A DNA stretch of 64,000 nucleotides, taken from positions 1 through 64,000 of the forward strand of contig NZ_JBQCGW010000219.1 in NCBI RefSeq assembly GCF_051955275.1. The letters run 5' to 3'. The DNA comes from Pseudobacter sp051955275. GTDB lineage: Bacteria; Bacteroidota; Bacteroidia; Chitinophagales; Chitinophagaceae. The number at the start of each line of letters is the position of its first letter. Within the stretch, counting starts at the first letter, position 1. The notes under the pieces are model-generated. The model had not been told where the DNA came from and made no database searches. It saw only the letters and a program-made list of their open reading frames with translations. Shown piece after piece: positions 26,549 to 35,291 of the stretch. Made by a program: the position numbers and the translations under genes.

Positions 26549-27814
26549 TTACCTGGGATCACCCCAGAATGAGAGTTCGGCAATATTAAAGAAGTTGTTG
26601 GTGAGTGACGCATTCTCCAGGCACTGGAAACGGATATACCTCACCTTCGGCAGTTCAAGATCGAAATTGAAGCTGAAGCCCGCATTCCAGAAATCGAGAT
26701 CTGTGTTGGTATATTGCGGGTTAGGCAATCCCGATGGCTTTGCAGGGAGCGTCCAGGTACCGAGGTTGATCCATCCGTTGGAAGACGTTTGACCTACTCC
26801 CGGAGAGCCCGGGCCATGCGGCAATGTTTCATCAACTGGATTGGATTCCCTGCCCCAGATTGTCCAGCTTTGCGGTGCACCCGCTTGCCAGAGCCAGTTT
26901 CCACTGCCGTCGATGCCACGGTTCCAGATGGTGTAGCGGCTGAGTTTGGCGGCACGGCCCATATCAAAAGTGATCACTGCAGGCCATACAAGCGGCGAAA
27001 TCGGCTGCGTGGTATGATAACCGGGAGATCCTGTATTTCCATTCCAGATATTTTCGATCTCCCATCCGAAACCCGTTGGCACATCCGTGCCCAGGATATA
27101 CCTGCTGAACCTGGATTTGTCCATCAGCGTTTCATAGATGGGTTTCACTGTAGTGAAGAATGTATCGGAAATATTCTGCCAGCGGTCAGTAATGTAAAAG
27201 CCGAATTCCGTATCCACCGTATCATATCCCCTTAGGCTATACGAAATCTGCTCCATGCTGGTATAGTTCTGGTTTACGATCTCGAACTGTTTAGTAACAC
27301 TGTTCTTTGCAATGGCAATCACACCGATATCTGAAGCCGAAGGGTTCTGCAGGGCGATATTGATACCACCGAAATCAGCCTTGGTAAAGATGGTAGGGCG
27401 GGCCTCCAGATAAGGAGGAGTTTGCGGTGTAACCTTCACATCAACAGGATCAGACATAACGTTTGCCCTGCTCACGGTGTGGAGCGTAACAGTGTATTCC
27501 TGTGATTTCGCAAAACCATTCACATGGATGGTATCGGAATAATAAGAGCTCTTGGATTGCCGGGTGATCCTGTCGTTGATTTTGTAAGTAGCCTGTACAT
27601 ACAGGATATTATCCGATTGAGGAAGATCATAGGTGATCACGGCAGAACCGGGGCCGGAGGTTACCTGAATATTCTTCACCACATCGGGCTTGGTGGTATC
27701 ACCGGATACGATGTCATTGTAGTCCTCAACTTTGGAACAGGAGTACAGCACTACTGCCACAACAGCCGGCAGTAAAAGCGCTAAGTATTTTTTATATGGA
27801 AGTTTCATACTCAT
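26549..27814 (-). CDS. Surface lipoprotein, DUF4959/DUF5126/DUF5000-like
   Basis: A 421-residue predicted lipoprotein (lipobox VVLYSC, Cys about residue 26); M3 is an alternative start. The layout matches the DUF4959-DUF5126-DUF5000 proteins that follow SusD in many PULs: an Ig-like domain opening VKNIQVTSGPGSAVITYDLP (about 46-65), a middle domain, and a C-terminal discoidin-like domain (about 275-421; AVITFDMGRAAKLSRYTIWN, SWTIWGRES, VRYIRFQCLEN). Such proteins are surface glycan-binding partners of SusCD. It lies 23 bp downstream of SusD and 17 bp before the second lipoprotein. Confidence 0.85.
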   Translation of the reverse strand: MSMKLPYKKYLALLLPAVVAVVLYSCSKVEDYNDIVSGDTTKPDVVKNIQVTSGPGSAVITYDLPQSDNILYVQATYKINDRITRQSKSSYYSDTIHVNGFAKSQEYTVTLHTVSRANVMSDPVDVKVTPQTPPYLEARPTIFTKADFGGINIALQNPSASDIGVIAIAKNSVTKQFEIVNQNYTSMEQISYSLRGYDTVDTEFGFYITDRWQNISDTFFTTVKPIYETLMDKSRFSRYILGTDVPTGFGWEIENIWNGNTGSPGYHTTQPISPLVWPAVITFDMGRAAKLSRYTIWNRGIDGSGNWLWQAGAPQSWTIWGRESNPVDETLPHGPGSPGVGQTSSNGWINLGTWTLPAKPSGLPNPQYTNTDLDFWNAGFSFNFDLELPKVRYIRFQCLENASLTNNFFNIAELSFWGDPR

Positions 27815-27837
27815 ATTTTAAGCAATTCGGGAAGGGT

Positions 27838-29748
27838 TTACCAATAAGGAGTTTGAACGAGGTTAGGATTGGTGAGGAGATCATATTCCTGGATAGGGAA
27901 CAGATAATCGCGCAACCCAAATGAAGGCTGGTATACATTACTGAGCTGGTAATAACCACCAACGGTGCGGTTGAATACAGCCCAACCCTGGAAAGGCCTG
28001 CTGAGTACCTCCTGCAATTCTTTCCAGCGGCGGAGATCCCATCCTGCCTGTCCTTCGAAGGCCAGTTCTATCCTTCTCTCCTGGTGGATGATACTGCGCA
28101 AACCTTCTTTGGAAGCTGGTTTTGAAGAAAGGCGTGAGTGCTGTGCCCAGGAAGTGACAACTCCCTGCAGACCGGCCCTTGCCCTCACTTTGTCTAGATA
28201 CAGGATAGCTTCCGAGTTATTCCCTGCTTCATTCAGGCACTCGGCATACAGAAGCCAGAGACCGCTCAGGCGGATGAATGTCCAGGGATAGGTCTGCCAT
28301 ACGGTATTCTGACCGGGGATAGACATATAATGAACCAGTTTCTTGGCCCAGTAGCCGGTAGCATTATAACGGGTACGGTCAGGTGGAGAAGCAAATCCGT
28401 TCACTGCATTGACATAGTTGAGATCATTATCGTCGGTTTTTCCGGAACCAAACCAGGTAGCACCATCAAATGCAACACTGGAGTAGTAACGTGGCTCACG
28501 GTTGAAATTACCTTTTGCTGTGGTATACCCCTGCCTGATATAATAGCGGTGGGCTGCATCACCTGTGCCTAACTGGTAGCGGTTGGAATAATCGAAGTCG
28601 AGGTCTTCATTGATAGGCACTCCGTTTTTGGAGTAGAAGATTTCACTCTCTGCAATGGGCACCGAGAAATTGGAGTACACGGCAAATACATTGTTGGCTG
28701 CATCCGAAGTTACGCGGGGCATGGCCATGTATTGCCATCCGAAATGCGGGTTGAGTGTCCATACCTGCTCAGCATTCCATCCATCTACAAAAGCACCCTG
28801 CAACGTAAGCAGCTGCCTGGTTTCATTACCGGCCCTCACGATATTACCCTGCAGGCGCAGTTCATACAGTTTGGCGCCTGCCAGTTCAGCAGCTTCGATA
28901 GCTTCTTTACAAGCCTGTGCCGCACGCTCCCATTTAGTGGCATCATATGATTGAGGAAAAAGACTTTCGCCATCCTTACCTTTGAAACCTGCATAATCAG
29001 GGTTACCATTGAACAGCGGGCTGGCCTGCGTTGCAAGCACTTCAGCCTTCACTGCCTTTGCAATAGCGCTGGTGATCCTGCCTGCTTCTGTTGCCGCATT
29101 CTGAATGGCAGGTGGCAGATCAACGATCGCTTCATTGAGCATCTTTACTACATAGTTGAAACAGGAATCGAGTGATTGTTGCTTCTGACGTACTTCATCC
29201 GGCGTTGCGTTCACGGGAATAGCCCTGTCTGCAATGGGAATAGGGCCATACATCCTGATCAGCCAGTAATGATAATAAGCTTTGAGGAATTTTGCCTCAG
29301 CCGTCCAGCGGGCTCTGTCGAAAGGTTGTACATCCAGTGGAACATGCACATTTTCAAGAAAGGTATTGCACATGCGGATGCTTTCGAAGAGTTTGAGTCC
29401 CATATTATATCCCTGCCAGTAATTGTGGATAGGATTGAGACTGTTCTGCAGACCGCGCATGAGGTCAAAGCCTGCATCGCCGCCACCACCGCCAAGCGTG
29501 GTCTGGTCCTGCATATTGATCGGGAACAGGATCTCACCGGAGGCGGTGAAGCCTGAGTTCCTGCGCACATCGGCCAAAGCCTGAAGGTTGGCATAACAAC
29601 CGAAGAGGTATGCCTGCGTTTCATTGGCATTGGTGAAAGAACTATTGAGGGTGGCCACATTGTCCGGAACCACATCCAGGTATTTGCCGCAACCCTGGAA
29701 AACTCCGAAGGAACAGCCAGCCAGTAATATTTTGATGAAGATTTTCAT
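27838..29748 (-). CDS. SusD/RagB-family outer-membrane lipoprotein (PUL)
   Basis: A 636-residue lipoprotein (lipobox near GVFQGCGKYLDVVPD, a classic SusD opening). Helical TPR-like blocks are visible in ARWTAEAKFLKAYYHYWLIR, followed by MYGPIPIADRAIPV, and the C-terminal signature SIIHQERRIELAFEGQAGWD then LRRW. It captures the polysaccharide fragment for the SusC barrel encoded 46 bp upstream. The protein is longer than the common 500-550 residues; a longer loop region is likely for a bulky branched ligand, which is inference. Confidence 0.95.
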   Translation of the reverse strand: MKIFIKILLAGCSFGVFQGCGKYLDVVPDNVATLNSSFTNANETQAYLFGCYANLQALADVRRNSGFTASGEILFPINMQDQTTLGGGGGDAGFDLMRGLQNSLNPIHNYWQGYNMGLKLFESIRMCNTFLENVHVPLDVQPFDRARWTAEAKFLKAYYHYWLIRMYGPIPIADRAIPVNATPDEVRQKQQSLDSCFNYVVKMLNEAIVDLPPAIQNAATEAGRITSAIAKAVKAEVLATQASPLFNGNPDYAGFKGKDGESLFPQSYDATKWERAAQACKEAIEAAELAGAKLYELRLQGNIVRAGNETRQLLTLQGAFVDGWNAEQVWTLNPHFGWQYMAMPRVTSDAANNVFAVYSNFSVPIAESEIFYSKNGVPINEDLDFDYSNRYQLGTGDAAHRYYIRQGYTTAKGNFNREPRYYSSVAFDGATWFGSGKTDDNDLNYVNAVNGFASPPDRTRYNATGYWAKKLVHYMSIPGQNTVWQTYPWTFIRLSGLWLLYAECLNEAGNNSEAILYLDKVRARAGLQGVVTSWAQHSRLSSKPASKEGLRSIIHQERRIELAFEGQAGWDLRRWKELQEVLSRPFQGWAVFNRTVGGYYQLSNVYQPSFGLRDYLFPIQEYDLLTNPNLVQTPYW

Positions 29749-29794
29749 ATCCGCGTATTTGAATCGTTCGGGTAATTTCGTTTACTGATCAGGG

Positions 29795-32700
29795 TTACAG
29801 GTCCAGTTTAAGGCCTACATTATATACTTTCTGCACTGGGTAAGCAAAACCATTACCCGCCAGTTCAGGATCCCATAATTTGAAACTGCTGAAAGTAAGC
29901 AGGTTCAATCCGCTGAAGTAGATACGTACACTATTCAGGAAAATGGAATTCGTCCATCTCTTGGGAAAAGTATATCCTGCTTCCACTGATTTCAGACGCA
30001 CAAAGGAACCGTTGCGCAGCCACCAGGTGCTGGGCTGTGTATTATTGGCAACTTCGTATGTGGCAAGCCGTGGCCAGAGTGCATACAGGTTCTGGTTCTC
30101 TTCGCTCCAGTGATCCTTTGCATAGGCATCCAGGATCTGCGCATTGTTGGCAAATGGAGCGGTACCGAAGATATTATCGTCGAAATTGGTAGTAGCCGTA
30201 GGATTGATGAAGAAGGAAGACCTGGCCGATCCCTGGAAGAAGGCGCTGAGATCAAAACTCTTATACCCTACAGAGAAACCGAAACCATAGATGATCTGAG
30301 GCGTGGATGGCAGACCGATCGGCACCTGATCGTCCTGGTTGACCACTCCATCTCCATTGATATCACGGTACTTGATATCACCGCCTTGAGGACGGGCGTT
30401 ACCAAACAATTGTACAGGAGAGTTCTGCGCTTCCTTATCATCAACAAACAGCCGCTCTGCAATATATCCGAATGGCTGATTGATCATTTGTCCTGCATAG
30501 AATCTCCATGGATATTTATACTCGGGTTCTTCCCAGCGGTCCACCCTGTTTTGAGTGGCAGTGAAGTTACCCAGTACAGACACCCAGAGATCTTTGGAGA
30601 TATCCTGACGGTAGTTCACGCTCAGATCGAGACCTTTTGAAGAAGCCCTTCCCAGGTTAGCCCGGAGGTTACCATCTGCCGTTCCTTCGATACCAACAGA
30701 AACAGGAATGTAACCACGACGGATAAGGATATCATACCTGTCTTCGTGATATACTTCCGCAATGATATTCAGTTTGTCGAAGAATGAAACTTCGAGTGCG
30801 AGATTGCTCTTACGACCGGTTTCCCAGGTCACATCAGGATTGGGATAGGCGTAGATAGCGGTACCCGCCATGCTTACACCGTTGTTGGTACCGAAGTAAG
30901 CGCGAGGGCCACCATTGGGCGCCACATTACTCAGGTAGAAGAAACGCTGTGTTCTCGGATCACCCACATTATCATTACCCACCAGACCAAAACTACCACG
31001 CAGTTTCACCCTGTTTACCACACGGGCAATATCCCCCTTCCAGAATTTCTCATTGCTGATCAGCCAGCCTGCGCCGATAGTAGGGAAGAAACCGAAGCGG
31101 TGATCCGGTGCAAATTTCTCGGAACCGTTATAACCGAAGTTGAATTCAGCAAAGTAGCGGTTGTCAAATGAATAACTCGCCCTGCCTGACAAACCGAGGT
31201 TACGGTTGGGCAATGATGCCTGCAGGTTGCCTGCATTTCCATTCAATGTCTGCTGACGTGATCCAACGATAGAACCACCAAGAGTATGATCTCCGAATGT
31301 GCGGCTATAATCCACGCGACCGAGCATATAGATATAGGTGTTCAGCCATTTGGGACCTTCATTGTAACTGAGGTATTCACGGGCCGCTCCAGGCTGGTTG
31401 TTGAGCCATGTGAGTTTGTATTCACCCGTTTTCTCATCAAAGCTGGTAGCATCGTAATAGAATGGCTGATAGTTACGGCTCACATCGAAGTAAGCATAAC
31501 GATTGGTGCTGAACATACCGAAGAAGGTAAGTCCGGGCGTAATGAACTTCAGGTTCTGGCTCAGTTCAAACTGGGCAGACATCCTTGATTCAGAGAAAGT
31601 TTTGTACCCGAACATCAGTGACGCGTAAGGGTTCGACTGAAGGTTACCGTTACGAAGCCTGTTGCCGAAGAGAATATGTTTTGTATTCCTGTTGGCGCTG
31701 TCAGGCTGCCAGAAAGCAGGGAATCCAACCGGTGTGGAGTGAAGCACCTGTGAGTACAGGTCAGTGGCAAAGCCGCCACCCTGGTTACTGATAGGGCCCA
31801 TGTATTCGTTGAAGTTGCCCCAGAGGCGAACACCTACTTCCGTTGTTGAAGAAAGTTTGAGACTGGTGTTTGCCCTTAGCTGGTAGTTCTCGAATTTCAT
31901 GCCCGAGTTGAAATTATTCACGGAGTTCATTCTGAGAATACCATTGTCCCTGGAATAAGAACCGGCAACATAATATTTTGCGTCCTTGTTACCACCGCTC
32001 ACACTGAAGTTGGCGCGGTAAGTCTGGGTCTGGTCTTTAAAGAGTTCTTTCATCCAGTCCACAGCGGGGTAAAGTAACGGATAAATGCCGCCTTCACCAT
32101 CCAGCGTTTTCTGTGTACCGATGATCTGATTCTGTGAGAATTCAGGAGCCCGGAATGGAGGTCTTGTAACCAGCGCTTCGTTGTACAGCTTCATATAGGT
32201 TACAGGATCTGCCAGCTTCAGGCTTTTGGTATTGGAAGAGATAGCAGATTCTGCGCGCAGTTCTACCCTCGCCTTGCCTGCCTTACCTTCTTTGGTTGTT
32301 ACCAGGATAACGCCGTTAGCCCCACGTGCACCGTAGAGTGCGGCAGCGCTCGCATCTTTCAGGATAGAAAAACTGGCGATATCATCCACCTGCAACCTGG
32401 CGAGGTCGTTGGCCGACAATTCAATATTATCTACCAGGATCAGCGGGCTTGCGCTGTAACCCAGTGTGGTTACACCACGAATGAAGAACGATGAATTATC
32501 CAGACCTGGCTGGCCTCCGCGCTGAAAACCGATCACACCGGCAATCTTACCTGCCATGGCATTGGTAAGGTTACTGGCAGGGATCTTCAGCTCCCCCGGC
32601 TGAATGGAGGTCACCGATCCAACCACAGCCTCTTTTCTTTCACGACGGCCATAAGCTGTTACCACCACAGCGCCGAAAGTATCAACGATGGTGGCAAGAT

Positions 32701-33031
32701 AAACAGTAGCGGGCCTCCCCTTCTGTACTACCACCTCTTTGGATTTGTATCCCACAAAGGAAAATTCCAGCAGCGCCTGGTTGGCCGAGATATCCAGATG
32801 GAACTCGCCGGACTTATCTGTACTGGTCCCCTGTTTGGTACCCTTGATCACCACAGAAACACCATTGATGGGCAGCCTTGTAGTGCTGTCCATCACATAC
32901 CCTGAAAGAGGGCCCGTCTGTGCTGATGCGTGATTTGAAATGTAAAAGAAAGAGAAGAAAAGAAGCACTGGTGCCAGTAAGCGGGAGGGCGAATGCTTCC
33001 GGATGCTTATGCAAGCGAATCTGATATTCAT
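29795..33031 (-). CDS. SusC/RagA-family TonB-dependent transporter (PUL)
   Basis: A 1078-residue transporter with a long basic N-terminus and signal peptide ending ASAQ. It has a carboxypeptidase-regulatory-like domain (about 40-120, GPLSGYVMDSTTRLPINGVS), a plug (about 130-245) with LILVDNIEL and LYGARGANGVILVTTKEGK, and a barrel ending KLDL. It imports the oligosaccharides released on the surface by the PUL enzymes. A -33/-7 promoter with a repeat operator lies 100 bp upstream, so transcription of the 16-kb operon down to 17256 probably starts here. Confidence 0.95.
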   Translation of the reverse strand: MNIRFACISIRKHSPSRLLAPVLLFFSFFYISNHASAQTGPLSGYVMDSTTRLPINGVSVVIKGTKQGTSTDKSGEFHLDISANQALLEFSFVGYKSKEVVVQKGRPATVYLATIVDTFGAVVVTAYGRRERKEAVVGSVTSIQPGELKIPASNLTNAMAGKIAGVIGFQRGGQPGLDNSSFFIRGVTTLGYSASPLILVDNIELSANDLARLQVDDIASFSILKDASAAALYGARGANGVILVTTKEGKAGKARVELRAESAISSNTKSLKLADPVTYMKLYNEALVTRPPFRAPEFSQNQIIGTQKTLDGEGGIYPLLYPAVDWMKELFKDQTQTYRANFSVSGGNKDAKYYVAGSYSRDNGILRMNSVNNFNSGMKFENYQLRANTSLKLSSTTEVGVRLWGNFNEYMGPISNQGGGFATDLYSQVLHSTPVGFPAFWQPDSANRNTKHILFGNRLRNGNLQSNPYASLMFGYKTFSESRMSAQFELSQNLKFITPGLTFFGMFSTNRYAYFDVSRNYQPFYYDATSFDEKTGEYKLTWLNNQPGAAREYLSYNEGPKWLNTYIYMLGRVDYSRTFGDHTLGGSIVGSRQQTLNGNAGNLQASLPNRNLGLSGRASYSFDNRYFAEFNFGYNGSEKFAPDHRFGFFPTIGAGWLISNEKFWKGDIARVVNRVKLRGSFGLVGNDNVGDPRTQRFFYLSNVAPNGGPRAYFGTNNGVSMAGTAIYAYPNPDVTWETGRKSNLALEVSFFDKLNIIAEVYHEDRYDILIRRGYIPVSVGIEGTADGNLRANLGRASSKGLDLSVNYRQDISKDLWVSVLGNFTATQNRVDRWEEPEYKYPWRFYAGQMINQPFGYIAERLFVDDKEAQNSPVQLFGNARPQGGDIKYRDINGDGVVNQDDQVPIGLPSTPQIIYGFGFSVGYKSFDLSAFFQGSARSSFFINPTATTNFDDNIFGTAPFANNAQILDAYAKDHWSEENQNLYALWPRLATYEVANNTQPSTWWLRNGSFVRLKSVEAGYTFPKRWTNSIFLNSVRIYFSGLNLLTFSSFKLWDPELAGNGFAYPVQKVYNVGLKLDL

Positions 33032-33106
33032 ATTTAAGCAATTGTAGTTTTGATATGCATGGCCTTTTCCATGCTAGTATATCATAATAAATGGTATAGG
33101 GTCCAT

Positions 33107-33130
33107 CTGTACTATACTATACTATTCCAC
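33107..33130 (-). promoter_or_regulatory. Candidate GntR-regulator operator at the PUL susC promoter
   Basis: On the minus strand this holds three tandem TAGTA units (TAGTATAGTATAGTACAG). It begins directly at the last base of the -7 box at 33130-33137. The site at 37951-37974, before the GntR-type regulator gene, has the same spacing and 15 of 18 identical bases in the core. Assigning it to that regulator is inference. Confidence 0.6.
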
Positions 33131-33164
33131 TAAATTATCATAAATTTCCGAACCACCAAAAAAA
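33130..33164 (-). promoter_or_regulatory. Promoter of the susC-susD PUL operon
   Basis: On the minus strand a -33 element TTTTTTTG (33164-33157) is followed after a 19-bp spacer by TAATTTAG (33137-33130), one base off TAnnTTTG. The spacing is the Bacteroidota optimum. The predicted start falls near 33123, inside the triple-repeat operator. The leader of about 90 nt contains a GCATGG-cctttt-CCATGC hairpin (33057-33074). Confidence 0.65.
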
Positions 33165-33180
33165 TGTGCGGCTTCATGCA

Positions 33181-33214
33181 AATGGCCCTGCCTGCTACCG
33201 CAAACAGGGCCATT
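33181..33214 (-). terminator. Terminator hairpin after the symporter/GH operon
   Basis: AATGGCCCTG and CAGGGCCATT form a perfect 10-bp stem with a 14-base loop. On the minus strand it is followed only by TTTG, so termination may be partial. It lies 20 bp after the stop codon of the clan GH-D enzyme gene and upstream of the susC promoter. Confidence 0.6.
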
Positions 33215-33218
33215 CGTT

Positions 33219-33235
33219 GGGTGTGCCCAGTCGCT
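33219..33235. repeat. Remnant end of the palindromic intergenic repeat (copy D)
   Basis: GGGTGTGCCCAGTCGCT is identical to the end of copy B read on the minus strand. No further part of the repeat is present. Its last two bases fall in the TAG stop codon (33234-33236) of the neighbouring glycosidase gene. Confidence 0.6.
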
Positions 33236-35252
33236 ATTTAATCTGTAATATCACTGCATCGGCAGCAGGTACAGTTATGCTCCGTTCTGCGGATAAAGTA
33301 CGTGTTTCCCCGGAAAAAAGTTCTTTCACGGTAAGACCTTTACCCTTTTTAGCGGGCAGAATGTATTCAGGGATGCTGATCTGCCGCGCCGTATTTCCAT
33401 AATTGAAGAAGGCTACATGCAATACATTTCCATCCCTGCGATACAGTTGCTCCACTCCTTTGTTTCCGGTATTGCCGATAAGCGGGCGGAAGCCCTTGCC
33501 TTTGGCGGTGAGCGCCAGCAGTTCTTTGTTCTGCAGCAGTTTCTTTGCAGTGGCGGTCCATTTCCCGGTACTTGAATAATCATCTCCTGTGATCACAGAA
33601 CCTGTTACCAGTGCAGAAGCCAGCCTGGCCCTGTTCACGCCATCCTGCTCTTCCACAAATACCACATGGTCCGCATCCGCAAAATCATAGAGATAAGATT
33701 GCCACCAGCCATAGCCACTGCTGTTCATGGTATACTCCGTATGTTCCAGCGTGCTCCAGGCATCGCAGGCAATGCGGCGCATATGCACGTAACGGGCCGT
33801 TGCCAGGTTGGGAGAAATGGCAGCATACACCAGCATCTTATTATCCAGCACACTGTCAAGGAAATGCATCCCAATTTTGAATGCCTGCATACCGGTAGTC
33901 ACTTTGGGATCATAGAATCTGTCCGACTCCTGACAGCCATGTCCCAGAAAATCGATCTTGATCATTTCAAAACCGAGGTCCTTCATTTTATTGATAGTAT
34001 GCACAATACGTTTCTGCGTGGCAGGATGCGTGGGGTCCATCGCGCGGCCTCCGTCGATATCCAGCATGCGGCCATGCTGGGTGGTCCAGGTTTCTTTGTA
34101 AGAATATCCCGTGCTGCCTTCTACTCCACGATCAGATTTACCCCAGTCGGCAAAGGGCGTCCAGTATATACCGGGCTTGAGCCCTTTAGCGTTACAATGC
34201 GCCACAAACTCTTTCAGCTTGCTCACATCTCCATCGATGCCATATGTAGTGAAATTGTCCCAGAACGCATCCAGATCGATGAACAGGGTACGGTCCGCAT
34301 TCCTGAACCCTTTGAGACTGTCAGCAAAGAAGTCCACCACTTTCATGGCCTGCTCGAATTTTATTTTCTCTTTCAATACCCCCCAGCTGTTCCAGCCCAT
34401 GGGTGTTGCCTTTTTCCAGTCCGCAATGGAGCGCGCATGAAGTTTCCTGTTCTGCTTCGCGAAGTTCTCCAGGCCATCGCGCCAGTCCCCACCAATGGTG
34501 ACAAGGATCCTGGGCGATTCCACCAATCCGTTAACCGGCAGCACTTTACCATGAGGGATCACATCATGGGTAATGGTGCTATCGGTGAAGCCTGACCGGA
34601 TTTCCAGCTTAGCCGATTTTCCATCAGCGCTTCCTTTCAGCAGGAAACCTGTCTTCCAGTCGTCCTGCTCCAGCGACCCGATCACCACGCCCTGGTTATC
34701 TTCCACATTGTAGATGGCCCCCAGTTCACTTCCATTGAAACTGGCATTGGCCAACGGCATGGCATTGTACCTTGCCCACATATCATTATCGAAAGGAATG
34801 AAGAGCGCGCGGTTATCTCCCGCTTTGTTCCACTGAAAATTTTCTGTTGTGAATGGAGACATATAACGCATAGCCCCTGAATTACGCACCAGTAACTGCG
34901 TCATGAATTCTTCTTTCCCGGGAAATACATAAATGAGTTGTTTCAGGGAAGGATCGTTCGCAAAACTGAACGCATATAATTTTGTTTTACCCAGGTTGGT
35001 TTTCATATCACCGATGGTGTACGTGGCTTTGCCCAACTGACGGCTGTCTGCATCCTTGTCTGCGCCATAACGGAATGAAGCATCCTGCACCAGCAGTTTG
35101 CCATTCCTGATAATATCGTACACACCCTTTTCGAGTTTATAAACGATCCTGCTGTTTGCGCCTACCGGAATCGTCAGTTCCCGCTGCGCCTTCAGTGCGG
35201 CGGGAAATGAAATACAGCAAATTGCCAGTGCTATCAGACCCTTGTTTGCCAT
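33234..35252 (-). CDS. Clan GH-D glycoside hydrolase (alpha-galactosidase-like), secreted
   Basis: A 672-residue exported enzyme (signal peptide ending LKAQ). An N-terminal beta-sandwich domain of about 280 residues precedes a GH27/GH36-type barrel: PMGWNSWGV (about 298-306), LFIDLDAFWDNF, GLKPGIYWTPF, the nucleophile Asp434 in MIKIDFLGHG, and a probable acid/base Asp497 in ACDAWSTLEHTEYT. The nucleophile context (KIDF) differs from the GH27 (KYDYC) and GH36 (KWDCN) enzymes of this PUL, so specificity may differ. It is the third gene of the regulator-symporter operon, 39 bp after the symporter. Confidence 0.85.
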   Translation of the reverse strand: MANKGLIALAICCISFPAALKAQRELTIPVGANSRIVYKLEKGVYDIIRNGKLLVQDASFRYGADKDADSRQLGKATYTIGDMKTNLGKTKLYAFSFANDPSLKQLIYVFPGKEEFMTQLLVRNSGAMRYMSPFTTENFQWNKAGDNRALFIPFDNDMWARYNAMPLANASFNGSELGAIYNVEDNQGVVIGSLEQDDWKTGFLLKGSADGKSAKLEIRSGFTDSTITHDVIPHGKVLPVNGLVESPRILVTIGGDWRDGLENFAKQNRKLHARSIADWKKATPMGWNSWGVLKEKIKFEQAMKVVDFFADSLKGFRNADRTLFIDLDAFWDNFTTYGIDGDVSKLKEFVAHCNAKGLKPGIYWTPFADWGKSDRGVEGSTGYSYKETWTTQHGRMLDIDGGRAMDPTHPATQKRIVHTINKMKDLGFEMIKIDFLGHGCQESDRFYDPKVTTGMQAFKIGMHFLDSVLDNKMLVYAAISPNLATARYVHMRRIACDAWSTLEHTEYTMNSSGYGWWQSYLYDFADADHVVFVEEQDGVNRARLASALVTGSVITGDDYSSTGKWTATAKKLLQNKELLALTAKGKGFRPLIGNTGNKGVEQLYRRDGNVLHVAFFNYGNTARQISIPEYILPAKKGKGLTVKELFSGETRTLSAERSITVPAADAVILQIK

Positions 35253-35291
35253 AATGAGTTTAGTTCAGATGTTTGGTTGAAAAATATTGTA

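Noticed and set aside
33666..34595. Open frame of 309 codons on the plus strand within the clan GH-D enzyme gene
   Set aside because: It is antisense to a clear glycosidase with nucleophile and acid/base residues, and its translation has no protein-like domain pattern.
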